Of a DNA stretch of 6,763 nt, positions 1 to 4,917 are shown one piece after another. The DNA comes from Alphaproteobacteria bacterium. Its GTDB lineage: Bacteria; Pseudomonadota; Alphaproteobacteria; Rhizobiales; Devosiaceae. The stretch is from positions 1 through 6,763 of the forward strand of contig JAHJOS010000465.1 in assembly GCA_018820005.1 (NCBI GenBank), written 5' to 3'. The position numbers and the translations under genes were made by a program. A model generated the notes under the pieces. The model was not told the origin of the DNA, ran no database searches, and was given only the letters and a program-made list of their open reading frames with translations. Each line of letters starts with the position of its first letter. Within the stretch, counting starts at the first letter, position 1.

Positions 1-333
1 CAGGCGCTTGAGCGCGGCATGGCAGGCCTCGGTGACGTGCTTGCGGCTCAGGCCCTTCTGCGTCGGCTTGCTGCCGCCCCAGAACACCTTGGAGGAGACC
101 GAGTAGCTGTCGCGGCTCCAGCCGAGCTGCTTGAGCGCGGCGCCCATCAGGGCCTCCGATTCGCCGGCCTCATAGCCCTCGGCATTGTCGAAGAAATTGA
201 CGCCTTCGTCATAGGCGAGACTCATCAGCGCGAGAGCCTCCTTCTGGTCCACCTGCTTAGAAAAGGTCACCCAGCTGCCAAGCGACAGCTCGCTGACCTT
301 GAGGCCGGTTTTGCCCAAGCGACGATATTCCAT
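1..333 (-). CDS. Aldo/keto reductase, Kv-beta-like (AKR6-type), N-terminal part
   Basis: NAD(P)H-dependent oxidoreductase of the aldo/keto reductase superfamily, expected to be cytosolic and to reduce aldehydes or ketones. Only the first 111 residues are in the window; the gene continues leftward past base 1. It opens with MEYRRLGKTGLKVSELSLG, the usual first strand and turn of the barrel. D49 and Y54 (in NFFDNAEGY) and K82 (in SSKVFWGG) match three of the four catalytic residues, with the 5- and 28-residue spacings of mammalian Kv-beta (D85, Y90, K118). The stretch FWGG...KGLSRKH (residues 84-99) is also very Kv-beta-like. The fourth residue (His, or Asn in Kv-beta) lies outside. The start is supported by AGGA at 342-345, 8 bases upstream. 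It is divergent from the VOC gene. Family is sure; substrate is unknown. A YghZ-type relative is the main alternative. Confidence 0.93.
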   Translation of the reverse strand, partial: MEYRRLGKTGLKVSELSLGSWVTFSKQVDQKEALALMSLAYDEGVNFFDNAEGYEAGESEALMGAALKQLGWSRDSYSVSSKVFWGGSKPTQKGLSRKHVTEACHAALKRL

Positions 334-379
334 GACACTGTTCCTGTTGTTTTTTCGCGGCGCCTGGCCGCCAGACAAG

Positions 380-397
380 CATCGGCATTCGCCGATG
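380..397. repeat. Inverted repeat CATCGGC-ATTC-GCCGATG
   Basis: A perfect 7-bp inverted repeat with a 4-base loop lies between the divergent reductase and VOC genes, in the likely 5' leader of the reductase. It could form a small stable hairpin in that leader RNA or be a protein site. Just to its right, TATTAT at 400-405 is a good forward -10 match for the VOC gene, but no convincing -35 box precedes it. Confidence 0.4.
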
Positions 398-403
398 AAT
401 ATT

Positions 404-417
404 ATCGTTCATACGAT
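404..417. promoter_or_regulatory. Dyad ATCGT-TCAT-ACGAT over the AKR -10 box (candidate operator)
   Basis: Perfect 5-bp inverted arms (ATCGT at 404-408, ACGAT at 413-417) flank a 4-base centre and cover the predicted -10 box of the reductase promoter. A second overlapping pair, ATGAA (395-399) and TTCAT (408-412), also exists. The position suits a repressor site in the AKR/VOC spacer, and no regulator gene for it is in the window. Short arms of this size can occur by chance. Confidence 0.35.
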
Positions 418-436
418 TGCTTTGTGGCGGTGTAAA
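408..436 (-). promoter_or_regulatory. Candidate sigma-70-type promoter for the aldo/keto reductase gene
   Basis: Read on the minus strand, TTTACA (431-436, five of six consensus bases) is followed by a 17-base spacer and TATGAA (408-413, four of six). This would start transcription near base 400 and give a leader of about 65-70 bases before the ATG at 333. The -10 box lies inside the dyad at 404-417, so a bound protein would compete with RNA polymerase. Predicted from sequence only. Confidence 0.45.
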
Positions 437-496
437 GTCGCCGCGGAGCCCTCAGCAGCGCTTGCGGTGGGCACAGGCAAAAGGACGGAGGCGCCT

Positions 497-865
497 ATGC
501 TGGGCGAGATTGAATCACGGGCCATTCTGGCCGTCAGCGACCTCACGCGGGCGCGGCAATTCTATGCCGAAACGCTGCGCCTGGCCGTGGTGCGCAGCAA
601 CGAGCATGTGATGACGCTGCAGACCGGACCCAGCCAGGTGGTGGTCTATGTGTCCGACATGGCCGGCACCAATCAGGCCAACGCGCTGGTCTGGGGCGTC
701 GGCGAGAGGCTCACAGCCATTGTCGCTGACCTCAGGGCTAAAGGCATCGGCTTCGAGCATTATCCGGGTATGGAGCGGGACGGCGACATCCATGTCGCGG
801 GCGACTGGCGCGGTGTCTGGTTCAAGGACCCGGACGGCAATATTCTGCACCTGACCAATATCTAG
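497..865 (+). CDS. VOC-fold (glyoxalase/bleomycin-resistance superfamily) protein
   Basis: A 122-residue cytosolic protein with one VOC domain across nearly its whole length. It opens with ESRAILAVSDLTRARQFYAE (residues 5-24), the first strand and helix of the fold. It ends with VWFKDPDGNILHLTNI (about 107-122), the signature last strand. Members include glyoxalase I, extradiol dioxygenases, antibiotic-binding proteins and many without known function. By eye the usual metal ligands are missing: no His in strand 1 and His118 where a Glu is common, so a binding role or an unusual reaction is possible. The ATG at 497 is chosen over longer in-frame options because GGAGG (487-491) sits 5 bases before it and the fold begins at once. 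It is divergent from the reductase and converges on the nucleotidase gene with 15 bases between them and no hairpin. Fold is sure, function unassigned. Confidence 0.9.
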   Translation: MLGEIESRAILAVSDLTRARQFYAETLRLAVVRSNEHVMTLQTGPSQVVVYVSDMAGTNQANALVWGVGERLTAIVADLRAKGIGFEHYPGMERDGDIHVAGDWRGVWFKDPDGNILHLTNI

Positions 866-880
866 CGGGATGCGTCTCGA

Positions 881-1582
881 TCAGGGACGTTCGCGCAAGA
901 ATTTGGCGAGATCGTCGGTGATGTGATGCACATGCGGGCCCGAGGCGCGGCCCAGCTCCCAGGCCTCCACCTGCTCATGGGCAAAATCGGCGCCGGCCAC
1001 CACCTGTACGGTGGCCATGCCAACCTCGTGGGGCACGACCAGGTTCTTTTCCAGGTCATCGAACATCACGGCCTTGGCCGGGTCGATACTGTGGCGGGCA
1101 AAGAAGCCGTCATAGGCCGCCTTGTGCGGCTTGGGCACAAAGGTCATGGCGCGAATATCGTGCACATGCTCGAACAGGTCCGCGCCCCCCAGCTTGGCCA
1201 AAACCGAACGTGCATGTCCGGTATCCCCGTTGGTGAGGATGAACTTGCGGCCCGGCAGGTCGCGGATGACCTGCACCAGGTCGGGATGTGGGTCGACCGG
1301 CGAATAGTCGATGGCGTGCACTGTTTCCAGGAAATGGTCGGGGTCGACCTGGTGCTGTTGCATCAGCCCGTTCAGCGTGGTGCCGAAATCGCGGTAATAG
1401 GTCTTCTGCAGGTCGCGCGCGTCCTCGAAGGCCAGCTGCGTCAAGCCCATTACATAATGGGTGATGCGCACATCGATCTGCGCGAACAGATTGCAGCTGC
1501 GCGGATAAAGCGTGTTGTCGAGGTCAAACACCCAGTCGGTGACATGGCTGAGGCTGCGGCGGCTGGGCGAAAGTGCGTTCAT
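881..1582 (-). CDS. Pyrimidine 5'-nucleotidase (HAD superfamily)
   Basis: A 233-residue cytosolic HAD phosphatase, closest in wording to the pyrimidine 5'-nucleotidase (SDT1-like) group, which dephosphorylates UMP/CMP and related nucleotides. Motif I is FDLDNTLYP, with nucleophile D20 and acid/base D22. Motif II is LTNGD, with T117. Motif III is K151 in FVPKP. Motif IV is FDDLEKN, with D175 and D176. The helical cap lies at about residues 30-100 and includes the family-typical KTYYRDFGTTLNGL (60-73). The ATG at 1582 is the only upstream start, since an in-frame TAG lies at 1592-1594, and it leaves motif I near residue 20 as in relatives. No Shine-Dalgarno is spaced properly (only CCCC, i.e. 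GGGG on the coding strand, 2 bases away), so a leaderless message is possible. The gene converges on the VOC gene; the next gene upstream is on the same strand, 84 bases away. General HAD phosphatase activity is near certain; the substrate class is by family. Confidence 0.87.
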   Translation of the reverse strand: MNALSPSRRSLSHVTDWVFDLDNTLYPRSCNLFAQIDVRITHYVMGLTQLAFEDARDLQKTYYRDFGTTLNGLMQQHQVDPDHFLETVHAIDYSPVDPHPDLVQVIRDLPGRKFILTNGDTGHARSVLAKLGGADLFEHVHDIRAMTFVPKPHKAAYDGFFARHSIDPAKAVMFDDLEKNLVVPHEVGMATVQVVAGADFAHEQVEAWELGRASGPHVHHITDDLAKFLRERP

Positions 1583-1588
1583 GTCCCC

Positions 1589-1594
1589 ATTCTA
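1589..1594 (-). promoter_or_regulatory. Candidate -10 box for a leaderless nucleotidase transcript
   Basis: On the minus strand TAGAAT (five of six bases of TATAAT) ends 6 bases before the ATG at 1582, which would place the transcription start at or next to the start codon. This agrees with the absence of a usable ribosome binding site. No good -35 box at 16-18 bases was found, although the dyad at 1601-1623 covers that place and could be an activator site. Tentative. Confidence 0.25.
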
Positions 1595-1600
1595 GCGCAA

Positions 1601-1623
1601 AATTGGTGAATATTCATCCAATT
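1601..1623. promoter_or_regulatory. 23-bp interrupted palindrome upstream of the nucleotidase gene
   Basis: Arms AATTGG (1601-1606) and CCAATT (1618-1623) flank a perfect 10-bp palindrome TGAATATTCA (1607-1616). One extra T at 1617 is the only break, so 22 of 23 bases fall in the symmetry. It is AT-rich in a GC-rich setting and lies 19-41 bases before the ATG at 1582, where a -35 box would be. It is best read as a binding site for a dimeric regulator. As RNA it would be a weak hairpin with no loop, so it is not a convincing terminator. Confidence 0.5.
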
Positions 1624-1634
1624 CGGCAGGGGAC

Positions 1635-1659
1635 GGGAGCGGCGCCGGGCGCCACTCCC
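1635..1659 (-). terminator. GC-rich hairpin after the secreted-protein gene (terminator-like, no U-tract)
   Basis: GGGAG (1635-1639) pairs with CTCCC (1655-1659) and GGCGC (1641-1645) with GCGCC (1649-1653), around a CGG loop with one C/A mismatch. It begins 8 bases past the stop codon at 1667-1669, where an end-of-gene hairpin is expected. The bases that follow on the minus strand are not T-rich, so it may stabilise the 3' end or work with Rho rather than act as a classical intrinsic terminator. Confidence 0.45.
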
Positions 1660-1666
1660 GGAGGTG

Positions 1667-2914
1667 TTATTCGGCGGCAGCCGTATTGGCTTCAACGGCC
1701 AGGCCCAGTGCTGTGATCAGGCTGGCCGGATTGGCAGCCGCAGCCATCAGCACCAGGATGGACGTCGGCTGCGGCGGGGCAACGCGGACTTCCAGGCTCT
1801 GCGGATCATCGAGGAAGCTCGACACAGGCGGGTAGACCAGGTCGGGCAGGGCCGGAATGCCGCTGTCTGCGATGATGGCCGGCAAGGCTGCCTTGAGGCC
1901 GGCCACAAAGGTGGCCCGGTCGGCGCCCGACTGGGCAGCGAAGAAGTCCAGCACCTTGCCCGCCAGCGACGCGTCGTCGTAACGCACAGTTGTTCCCACG
2001 ATGGAGACGCCCTGCATGATGGCCATGCCGCTCATCATCTGTGCCTGGGCTTCTTCTTCTGTTGGTGTGCCAGCTGAAGCCATCTTGGCCTGCATGGCAT
2101 AGATCTGGTCCAGCACGGCCGGAGTGAGGCCCGTCAGATCCGCGCTGAGGTCCAGCGAGCCGACATCGGCAAAGTCGAGCAGAAAGTGGTTGAGGACCAT
2201 ATGCCCGTCAGCCATCGACCAGGTGAGATCCTGCGAGATGTCGCCCGTCACATTGGTCAGGCCCAGAGCCTCGATCACGGCGCCAGCCTGCGGATCTTCC
2301 TCAGAAACAGTGCTCAGGTCGACCGAGATGCCATTGATCGACATGGTCGAAGTAAGATCAACCAGATCGGCGCTGCCCTGGGCGGGATTGAAGGTTGAAG
2401 TGGCCTCCATTGAAGCGATGGATGCTACTTCCACGCCATCGCGTGACAACGACAGGGCGCCGGTGCTGTAGCTGCCGATCAGCTGCAGGATTGCGGCGGC
2501 CGGAACCGTGTCGCTACCGGGCACATAAAGGTCATCGATGCGCAGGTCGGCCACGCTGATGTGCCCCACTGGATCGGTGGAGAAATCGGTATCGATGTCC
2601 GGGATGGTCACCGAGTCTGCCGTGTAGCTGCCATCAGCGCCTTCGGCGACGCCTGAGAACGTGATTTCGGTGTCAAAGCTCATCGGCTTCATATCGGGCG
2701 TGGCCGACGTCAGCCCGATGGTGATCCCCTCCACAGTCACCGTATCGCCATCCAGCGTCGCGGGGCCGAACTTGAAGTCATAGCCAATGGTCTTGTAGAC
2801 CGCTGCAACGCGATCGACAAAGGCCTGGGCCTCAAGCGCGCTTGCCTGTCCCATCAGGGCTGCGGTGGCAACGCCGCTCAGCAGCAGCAGGGTGGTTGTC
2901 TTGGTGATCCTCAT
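1667..2914 (-). CDS. Exported acidic protein of unknown function
   Basis: A 415-residue protein that I cannot assign to a named family. Residues 1-26 form a Sec signal peptide: MRITK, a hydrophobic stretch of about 16 residues and an ASA cleavage site, so the product is probably periplasmic. The mature part has no cysteine, about 52 Asp/Glu against about 12 Lys/Arg by eye count, and one Trp. The first half alternates short strand-like segments (VTVEGITIGL, ISVADLRIDDLYV), suggesting a beta-rich repeat-like fold as in AsmA or DUF945-type proteins, though the likeness is weak. Residues about 255-305 are helical and rich in Met, Gln and Glu. The C-terminal part (SLEVRVAPPQPTS...ANPASLITALGLAVEAN) resembles the ends of unnamed alphaproteobacterial periplasmic proteins. 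The ATG at 2914 is chosen because GGAG (CTCC at 2921-2924) is 6 bases upstream and the signal peptide starts at once; in-frame ATGs at 2920, 2929 and 3031 fit less well. Confidence 0.82.
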   Translation of the reverse strand: MRITKTTTLLLLSGVATAALMGQASALEAQAFVDRVAAVYKTIGYDFKFGPATLDGDTVTVEGITIGLTSATPDMKPMSFDTEITFSGVAEGADGSYTADSVTIPDIDTDFSTDPVGHISVADLRIDDLYVPGSDTVPAAAILQLIGSYSTGALSLSRDGVEVASIASMEATSTFNPAQGSADLVDLTSTMSINGISVDLSTVSEEDPQAGAVIEALGLTNVTGDISQDLTWSMADGHMVLNHFLLDFADVGSLDLSADLTGLTPAVLDQIYAMQAKMASAGTPTEEEAQAQMMSGMAIMQGVSIVGTTVRYDDASLAGKVLDFFAAQSGADRATFVAGLKAALPAIIADSGIPALPDLVYPPVSSFLDDPQSLEVRVAPPQPTSILVLMAAAANPASLITALGLAVEANTAAAE

Positions 2915-2920
2915 CGTCAT

Positions 2921-2924
2921 CTCC
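2921..2924 (-). promoter_or_regulatory. Ribosome binding site that fixes the secreted-protein start
   Basis: GGAG on the minus strand lies 6 bases before the ATG at 2914 but directly touches the in-frame ATG at 2920, and it lies downstream of the ATG at 2929. Only the 2914 start therefore has normal spacing, and it also gives a clean signal peptide. Confidence 0.7.
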
Positions 2925-2930
2925 GGCATG

Positions 2931-2948
2931 TTGTTGTGAATTGTTGTG
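2931..2948. repeat. Tandem TTGTTGTG repeat, 10-bp period
   Basis: TTGTTGTG occurs at 2931-2938 and again at 2941-2948, one helical turn apart, 17-34 bases before the start of the secreted-protein gene. On the minus strand it reads CACAACAA twice and would lie in the leader RNA. The rest of the 196-bp spacer (2915-3110) is AT-richer and contains the 10-bp palindrome TCGATATCGA (2975-2984), but no promoter I can defend. Confidence 0.4.
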
Positions 2949-3110
2949 TCGGGCAGGCGGGTTTCGCGGCAATCTCGATATCGATGCGCAAATGGTACCT
3001 TACGCACTGAAATGCAATGGAAATTGGCCATATTGGGGCCAGACGGTTCTATTGAACGTTTATTTCATCTTAACGAATGCTGCAGCGCCCGGCACCCCGC
3101 ATTTTCGGTC

Positions 3111-4619
3111 TCAGAGAAACTGACGATAGGCGGGATTGTCCGTCTCTTCCCAATAGGGAAACCCGATAGCGTCAATATGTGCGATGAAGTCGCCACGCGT
3201 CGCCTCGGGCACCTGCACCCCCACCAGTACGCGGCCGTAGTCGGCCCCGTGGTTGCGATAGTGGAACAGCGAGATGTTCCACTCGTCCTTAAGCCCCTCG
3301 AGGAACTTGAGCAGGGCACCCGGCCGCTCGGGAAACTGGAAGCGATAGACCACTTCGTTGCCCAGATTGGTGACCCGACCGCCCACCATGTAGCGAACGT
3401 GCAGCTTGGCCACTTCGTTGTCGGTCATGTCGGTCACTTTGAGCCCATTGGCTTCAAGCAGCGCAATGATCTCGTGCTTTTCCGTGTCCCCGCGCGCCAG
3501 CTTGACGCCAACAAAGATCTTGGCGGTGGCCCCCGGCGCAAAGCGATAGTTGAATTCGGTGATCGAGCGCTGGCCCAGTAGTCGGATGAAGGCGCGATAG
3601 CTGCCTGGTCGCTCGGGAATCTCGACGGCCAGCAGCGCCTCTGCCCTCTCGCCGATCTCGGCCCGCTCGGCCACATAGCGCAGCCGGTCAAAATTGACAT
3701 TGGCGCCCGAGTTGATGGCGATCAGCGCCCCCTCGGGGGCATCCCCCCGCTCCACCTGCCGCCGCAGGCCGGCCAGCGCCAAAGCGCCGGCAGGCTCGGC
3801 AATGGCGCGATGGTCGTCAAAGATGTCCTTTATCGCCGCGCAGATCTCGTCAGCTGTCACGGTCACGATATCATCGAGCAGGTCGCGGCAGATGCGGAAC
3901 GTCTCGTCGCCAACCTGCCGAACCGCCACGCCGTCGGCAAACAGGCCTACCTGGTCGAGCGCCACAGGGTGGCCAGCGGCAATGGCCGCCTTCATACTGG
4001 CGGCTTCCTCGGGCTCCACCCCGATCACCCGGATCTCGGGGCGCAGGAATTTGACGAAGGCGGCAATGCCTGCCGCCAGCCCGCCGCCGCCAACCGGCAC
4101 ATAGATGGCGCCGATCGGCCCCGGATGCTGGCGCAGCAGCTCCATGCCGATGGTGCCCTGGCCGGCAATGACATCGGGATCATCGAACGGATGGACCACC
4201 ACATAGCCGTGCCGACTGGCCAGTTCGGCCGCATGGGCGCGCGCCGCGTCAAAGCCGTCGCCGAACAGCACCACCTCGCCGCCCCGCTTGCGCACCGCGT
4301 TGATCTTGATCGCGGGCGTGGTGGTTGGCATCACCACGATGGCGCGGATACCCAGGCGATGTGCCGACAGGGCAACGCCTTGGGCGTGATTGCCTGCCGA
4401 CGCACAGATTACGCCCCGCGCCCGCTCTTCTGCGCTGAGCTGGGCAATTCGATTGTGCGCCCCACGAATCTTGAACGAGAACACCGGCTGCATGTCTTCG
4501 CGCTTGAGCAGCACGTTGGCGCCCAGCCGTTCCGACAGCATCGGCATAGGGTCAAGCGGTGTTTCCTGGGCCACCTCGTAGACAGACGAGGTCAGGATGC
4601 GGCGAACATAGTCCTGCAT
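3111..4619 (-). CDS. ilvA: Threonine dehydratase, biosynthetic (threonine ammonia-lyase)
   Basis: PLP enzyme of the cytosol that deaminates L-threonine to 2-oxobutanoate, the first committed step to isoleucine. It has 502 residues, close to E. coli IlvA (514). The catalytic domain covers about residues 5-320. K50 in FSFKIRGAHNR is the Schiff-base lysine, SAGNHAQG (74-81) contacts the cofactor, PVGGGGLAAG (175-184) is the phosphate-binding glycine loop, and S304 in INSGAN lies near the pyridine nitrogen. Two ACT-like regulatory domains follow (about 329-400 and 423-502, each with an ERPG turn), which in this family bind isoleucine (inhibitor) and valine (activator). That makes it the long, feedback-controlled biosynthetic form, not the short catabolic one. 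The ATG at 4619 has GGAG (CTCC at 4628-4631) 8 bases upstream, and relatives start here. The frame stays open to 4814, but that extension is unlike the family. It is divergent from the tetR gene. Confidence 0.96.
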   Translation of the reverse strand: MQDYVRRILTSSVYEVAQETPLDPMPMLSERLGANVLLKREDMQPVFSFKIRGAHNRIAQLSAEERARGVICASAGNHAQGVALSAHRLGIRAIVVMPTTTPAIKINAVRKRGGEVVLFGDGFDAARAHAAELASRHGYVVVHPFDDPDVIAGQGTIGMELLRQHPGPIGAIYVPVGGGGLAAGIAAFVKFLRPEIRVIGVEPEEAASMKAAIAAGHPVALDQVGLFADGVAVRQVGDETFRICRDLLDDIVTVTADEICAAIKDIFDDHRAIAEPAGALALAGLRRQVERGDAPEGALIAINSGANVNFDRLRYVAERAEIGERAEALLAVEIPERPGSYRAFIRLLGQRSITEFNYRFAPGATAKIFVGVKLARGDTEKHEIIALLEANGLKVTDMTDNEVAKLHVRYMVGGRVTNLGNEVVYRFQFPERPGALLKFLEGLKDEWNISLFHYRNHGADYGRVLVGVQVPEATRGDFIAHIDAIGFPYWEETDNPAYRQFL

Positions 4620-4627
4620 GTCAGGCA

Positions 4628-4631
4628 CTCC
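4628..4631 (-). promoter_or_regulatory. Ribosome binding site that fixes the ilvA start
   Basis: GGAG on the minus strand is 8 bases before the ATG at 4619. In-frame ATGs further up (4688 and 4814) would add 23 or 65 residues of Arg-, His- and Cys-containing sequence not typical of IlvA, and this site supports the shorter protein. Confidence 0.7.
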
Positions 4632-4667
4632 GGAATTGTCCGCGGAGCAACGCCCATGGGTGTGATT

Positions 4668-4673
4668 TGTCAA
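4668..4673 (-). promoter_or_regulatory. Consensus -35 box (TTGACA) upstream of ilvA
   Basis: A perfect minus-strand TTGACA lies 49-54 bases before the ilvA ATG. With a 17-base spacer the -10 position (4645-4650) reads TTGCTC, which is poor, so this is only a candidate. Alphaproteobacterial promoters often keep the -35 better than the -10. It would give a leader of about 20 bases, enough for the GGAG site and too short for an attenuator. Confidence 0.3.
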
Positions 4674-4679
4674 CCGTAT

Positions 4680-4719
4680 CGGTGCCATGCGCGCCTCGGC
4701 CTCTTGGCGCCGGTGCCAT
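4680..4719. repeat. Direct repeat CGGTGCCAT, two copies
   Basis: CGGTGCCAT occurs at 4680-4688 and 4711-4719, 31 bases apart start to start, about three helical turns. It lies just upstream of the candidate ilvA -35 box. It could be a pair of regulator half-sites or chance. No other copy was noticed in the window. Confidence 0.35.
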
Positions 4720-4729
4720 TTTCGCACTT

Positions 4730-4755
4730 TGGCGCGCCACTGACAGGAACTGTCA
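4730..4755. promoter_or_regulatory. Two back-to-back palindromes in the ilvA/tetR spacer
   Basis: TGGCGCGCCA (4730-4739) is a perfect 10-bp palindrome. One base later TGACAG (4741-4746) and CTGTCA (4750-4755) form a perfect 6-bp inverted repeat around GAA. They lie 111-136 bases upstream of ilvA and about 160-190 bases before tetR. As DNA they look like operator sites; as ilvA leader RNA, if transcription starts further up, they could form two small hairpins. The remaining spacer (4620-4917, 298 bp) holds the features listed here and no gene I can support. Confidence 0.4.
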
Positions 4756-4858
4756 CGCTGAGTTGCGATGTCTATTGCCTGCCGCCGGTTAAGAACATCC
4801 CCGTGGCAACGCAAATTGGGCGCGGGAGATCAGGCAAAATTGCATGGCCGATATGTCT

Positions 4859-4876
4859 CAATCAAACGATTGATTG
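4859..4876. promoter_or_regulatory. Probable operator of the TetR regulator
   Basis: CAATCAAACGATTGATTG is an 18-bp palindrome with 16 symmetric positions (6-bp perfect outer arms; only positions 8 and 11 break it). Its centre is about 50 bases before the tetR start and it overlaps the candidate -35 box at 4870-4875. Length, symmetry and AT-rich arms are typical of TetR-family sites, and such regulators usually bind next to their own gene. That this TetR binds it is inferred. Confidence 0.6.
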
Positions 4877-4898
4877 GTTTGGGGGATGAGTGTATTGA
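4870..4898 (+). promoter_or_regulatory. Candidate promoter of the tetR-MFS operon
   Basis: TTGATT (4870-4875) and TATTGA (4893-4898) are 17 bases apart, giving a start near 4905 and a very short leader before the ATG at 4918. Box matches are modest (four and three of six). The main support is position: the -35 box lies in the right half of the palindrome, so repressor binding would block it. Confidence 0.35.
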
Positions 4899-4906
4899 AC
4901 TCGCCG

Positions 4907-4913
4907 AAAGAGG
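4907..4913 (+). promoter_or_regulatory. Ribosome binding site that fixes the tetR start
   Basis: AAAGAGG ends 4 bases before the ATG at 4918. The frame is open back to an ATG at 4768, but that longer start has no such site and would put the operator inside the coding region. Confidence 0.65.
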
Positions 4914-4917
4914 TCAC

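Noticed and set aside
866..880. Shared terminator between the convergent VOC and nucleotidase genes
   Set aside because: Only 15 bases separate the stops and they contain no inverted repeat.
923..1609. Open frame of 228 codons on the plus strand opposite the HAD gene
   Set aside because: HAD motifs I-IV are complete on the minus strand; this frame is a codon-bias shadow.
3071..3110. Possible terminator after ilvA (CGAA..TGC paired with GCATTCG)
   Set aside because: The stem has a two-base bulge, a long loop and no following T-run on the minus strand, so it is too weak to annotate.
4620..4814. N-terminal extension of ilvA by up to 65 residues
   Set aside because: No good ribosome binding site for the upstream ATGs, atypical sequence for the family, and it would cover the repeat cluster. 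The 4619 start has GGAG at 8 bases and family-normal length.
4756..4846. Short minus-strand frames upstream of ilvA (18 and 8 codons) as attenuator leader peptides
   Set aside because: They lack runs of Ile, Val or Leu codons and have no clear Shine-Dalgarno or terminator/antiterminator pair before ilvA.
3810..4889. Open frame of 359 codons on the plus strand opposite ilvA and running into the spacer
   Set aside because: ilvA is certain on the other strand with full PLP and ACT-like domains; the antisense product shows no fold-like pattern.
4768..4917. N-terminal extension of the TetR gene by 50 residues
   Set aside because: It would place the operator and promoter in coding sequence; AAAGAGG directly precedes the 4918 start, and the TetR domain begins about 18 residues after it.
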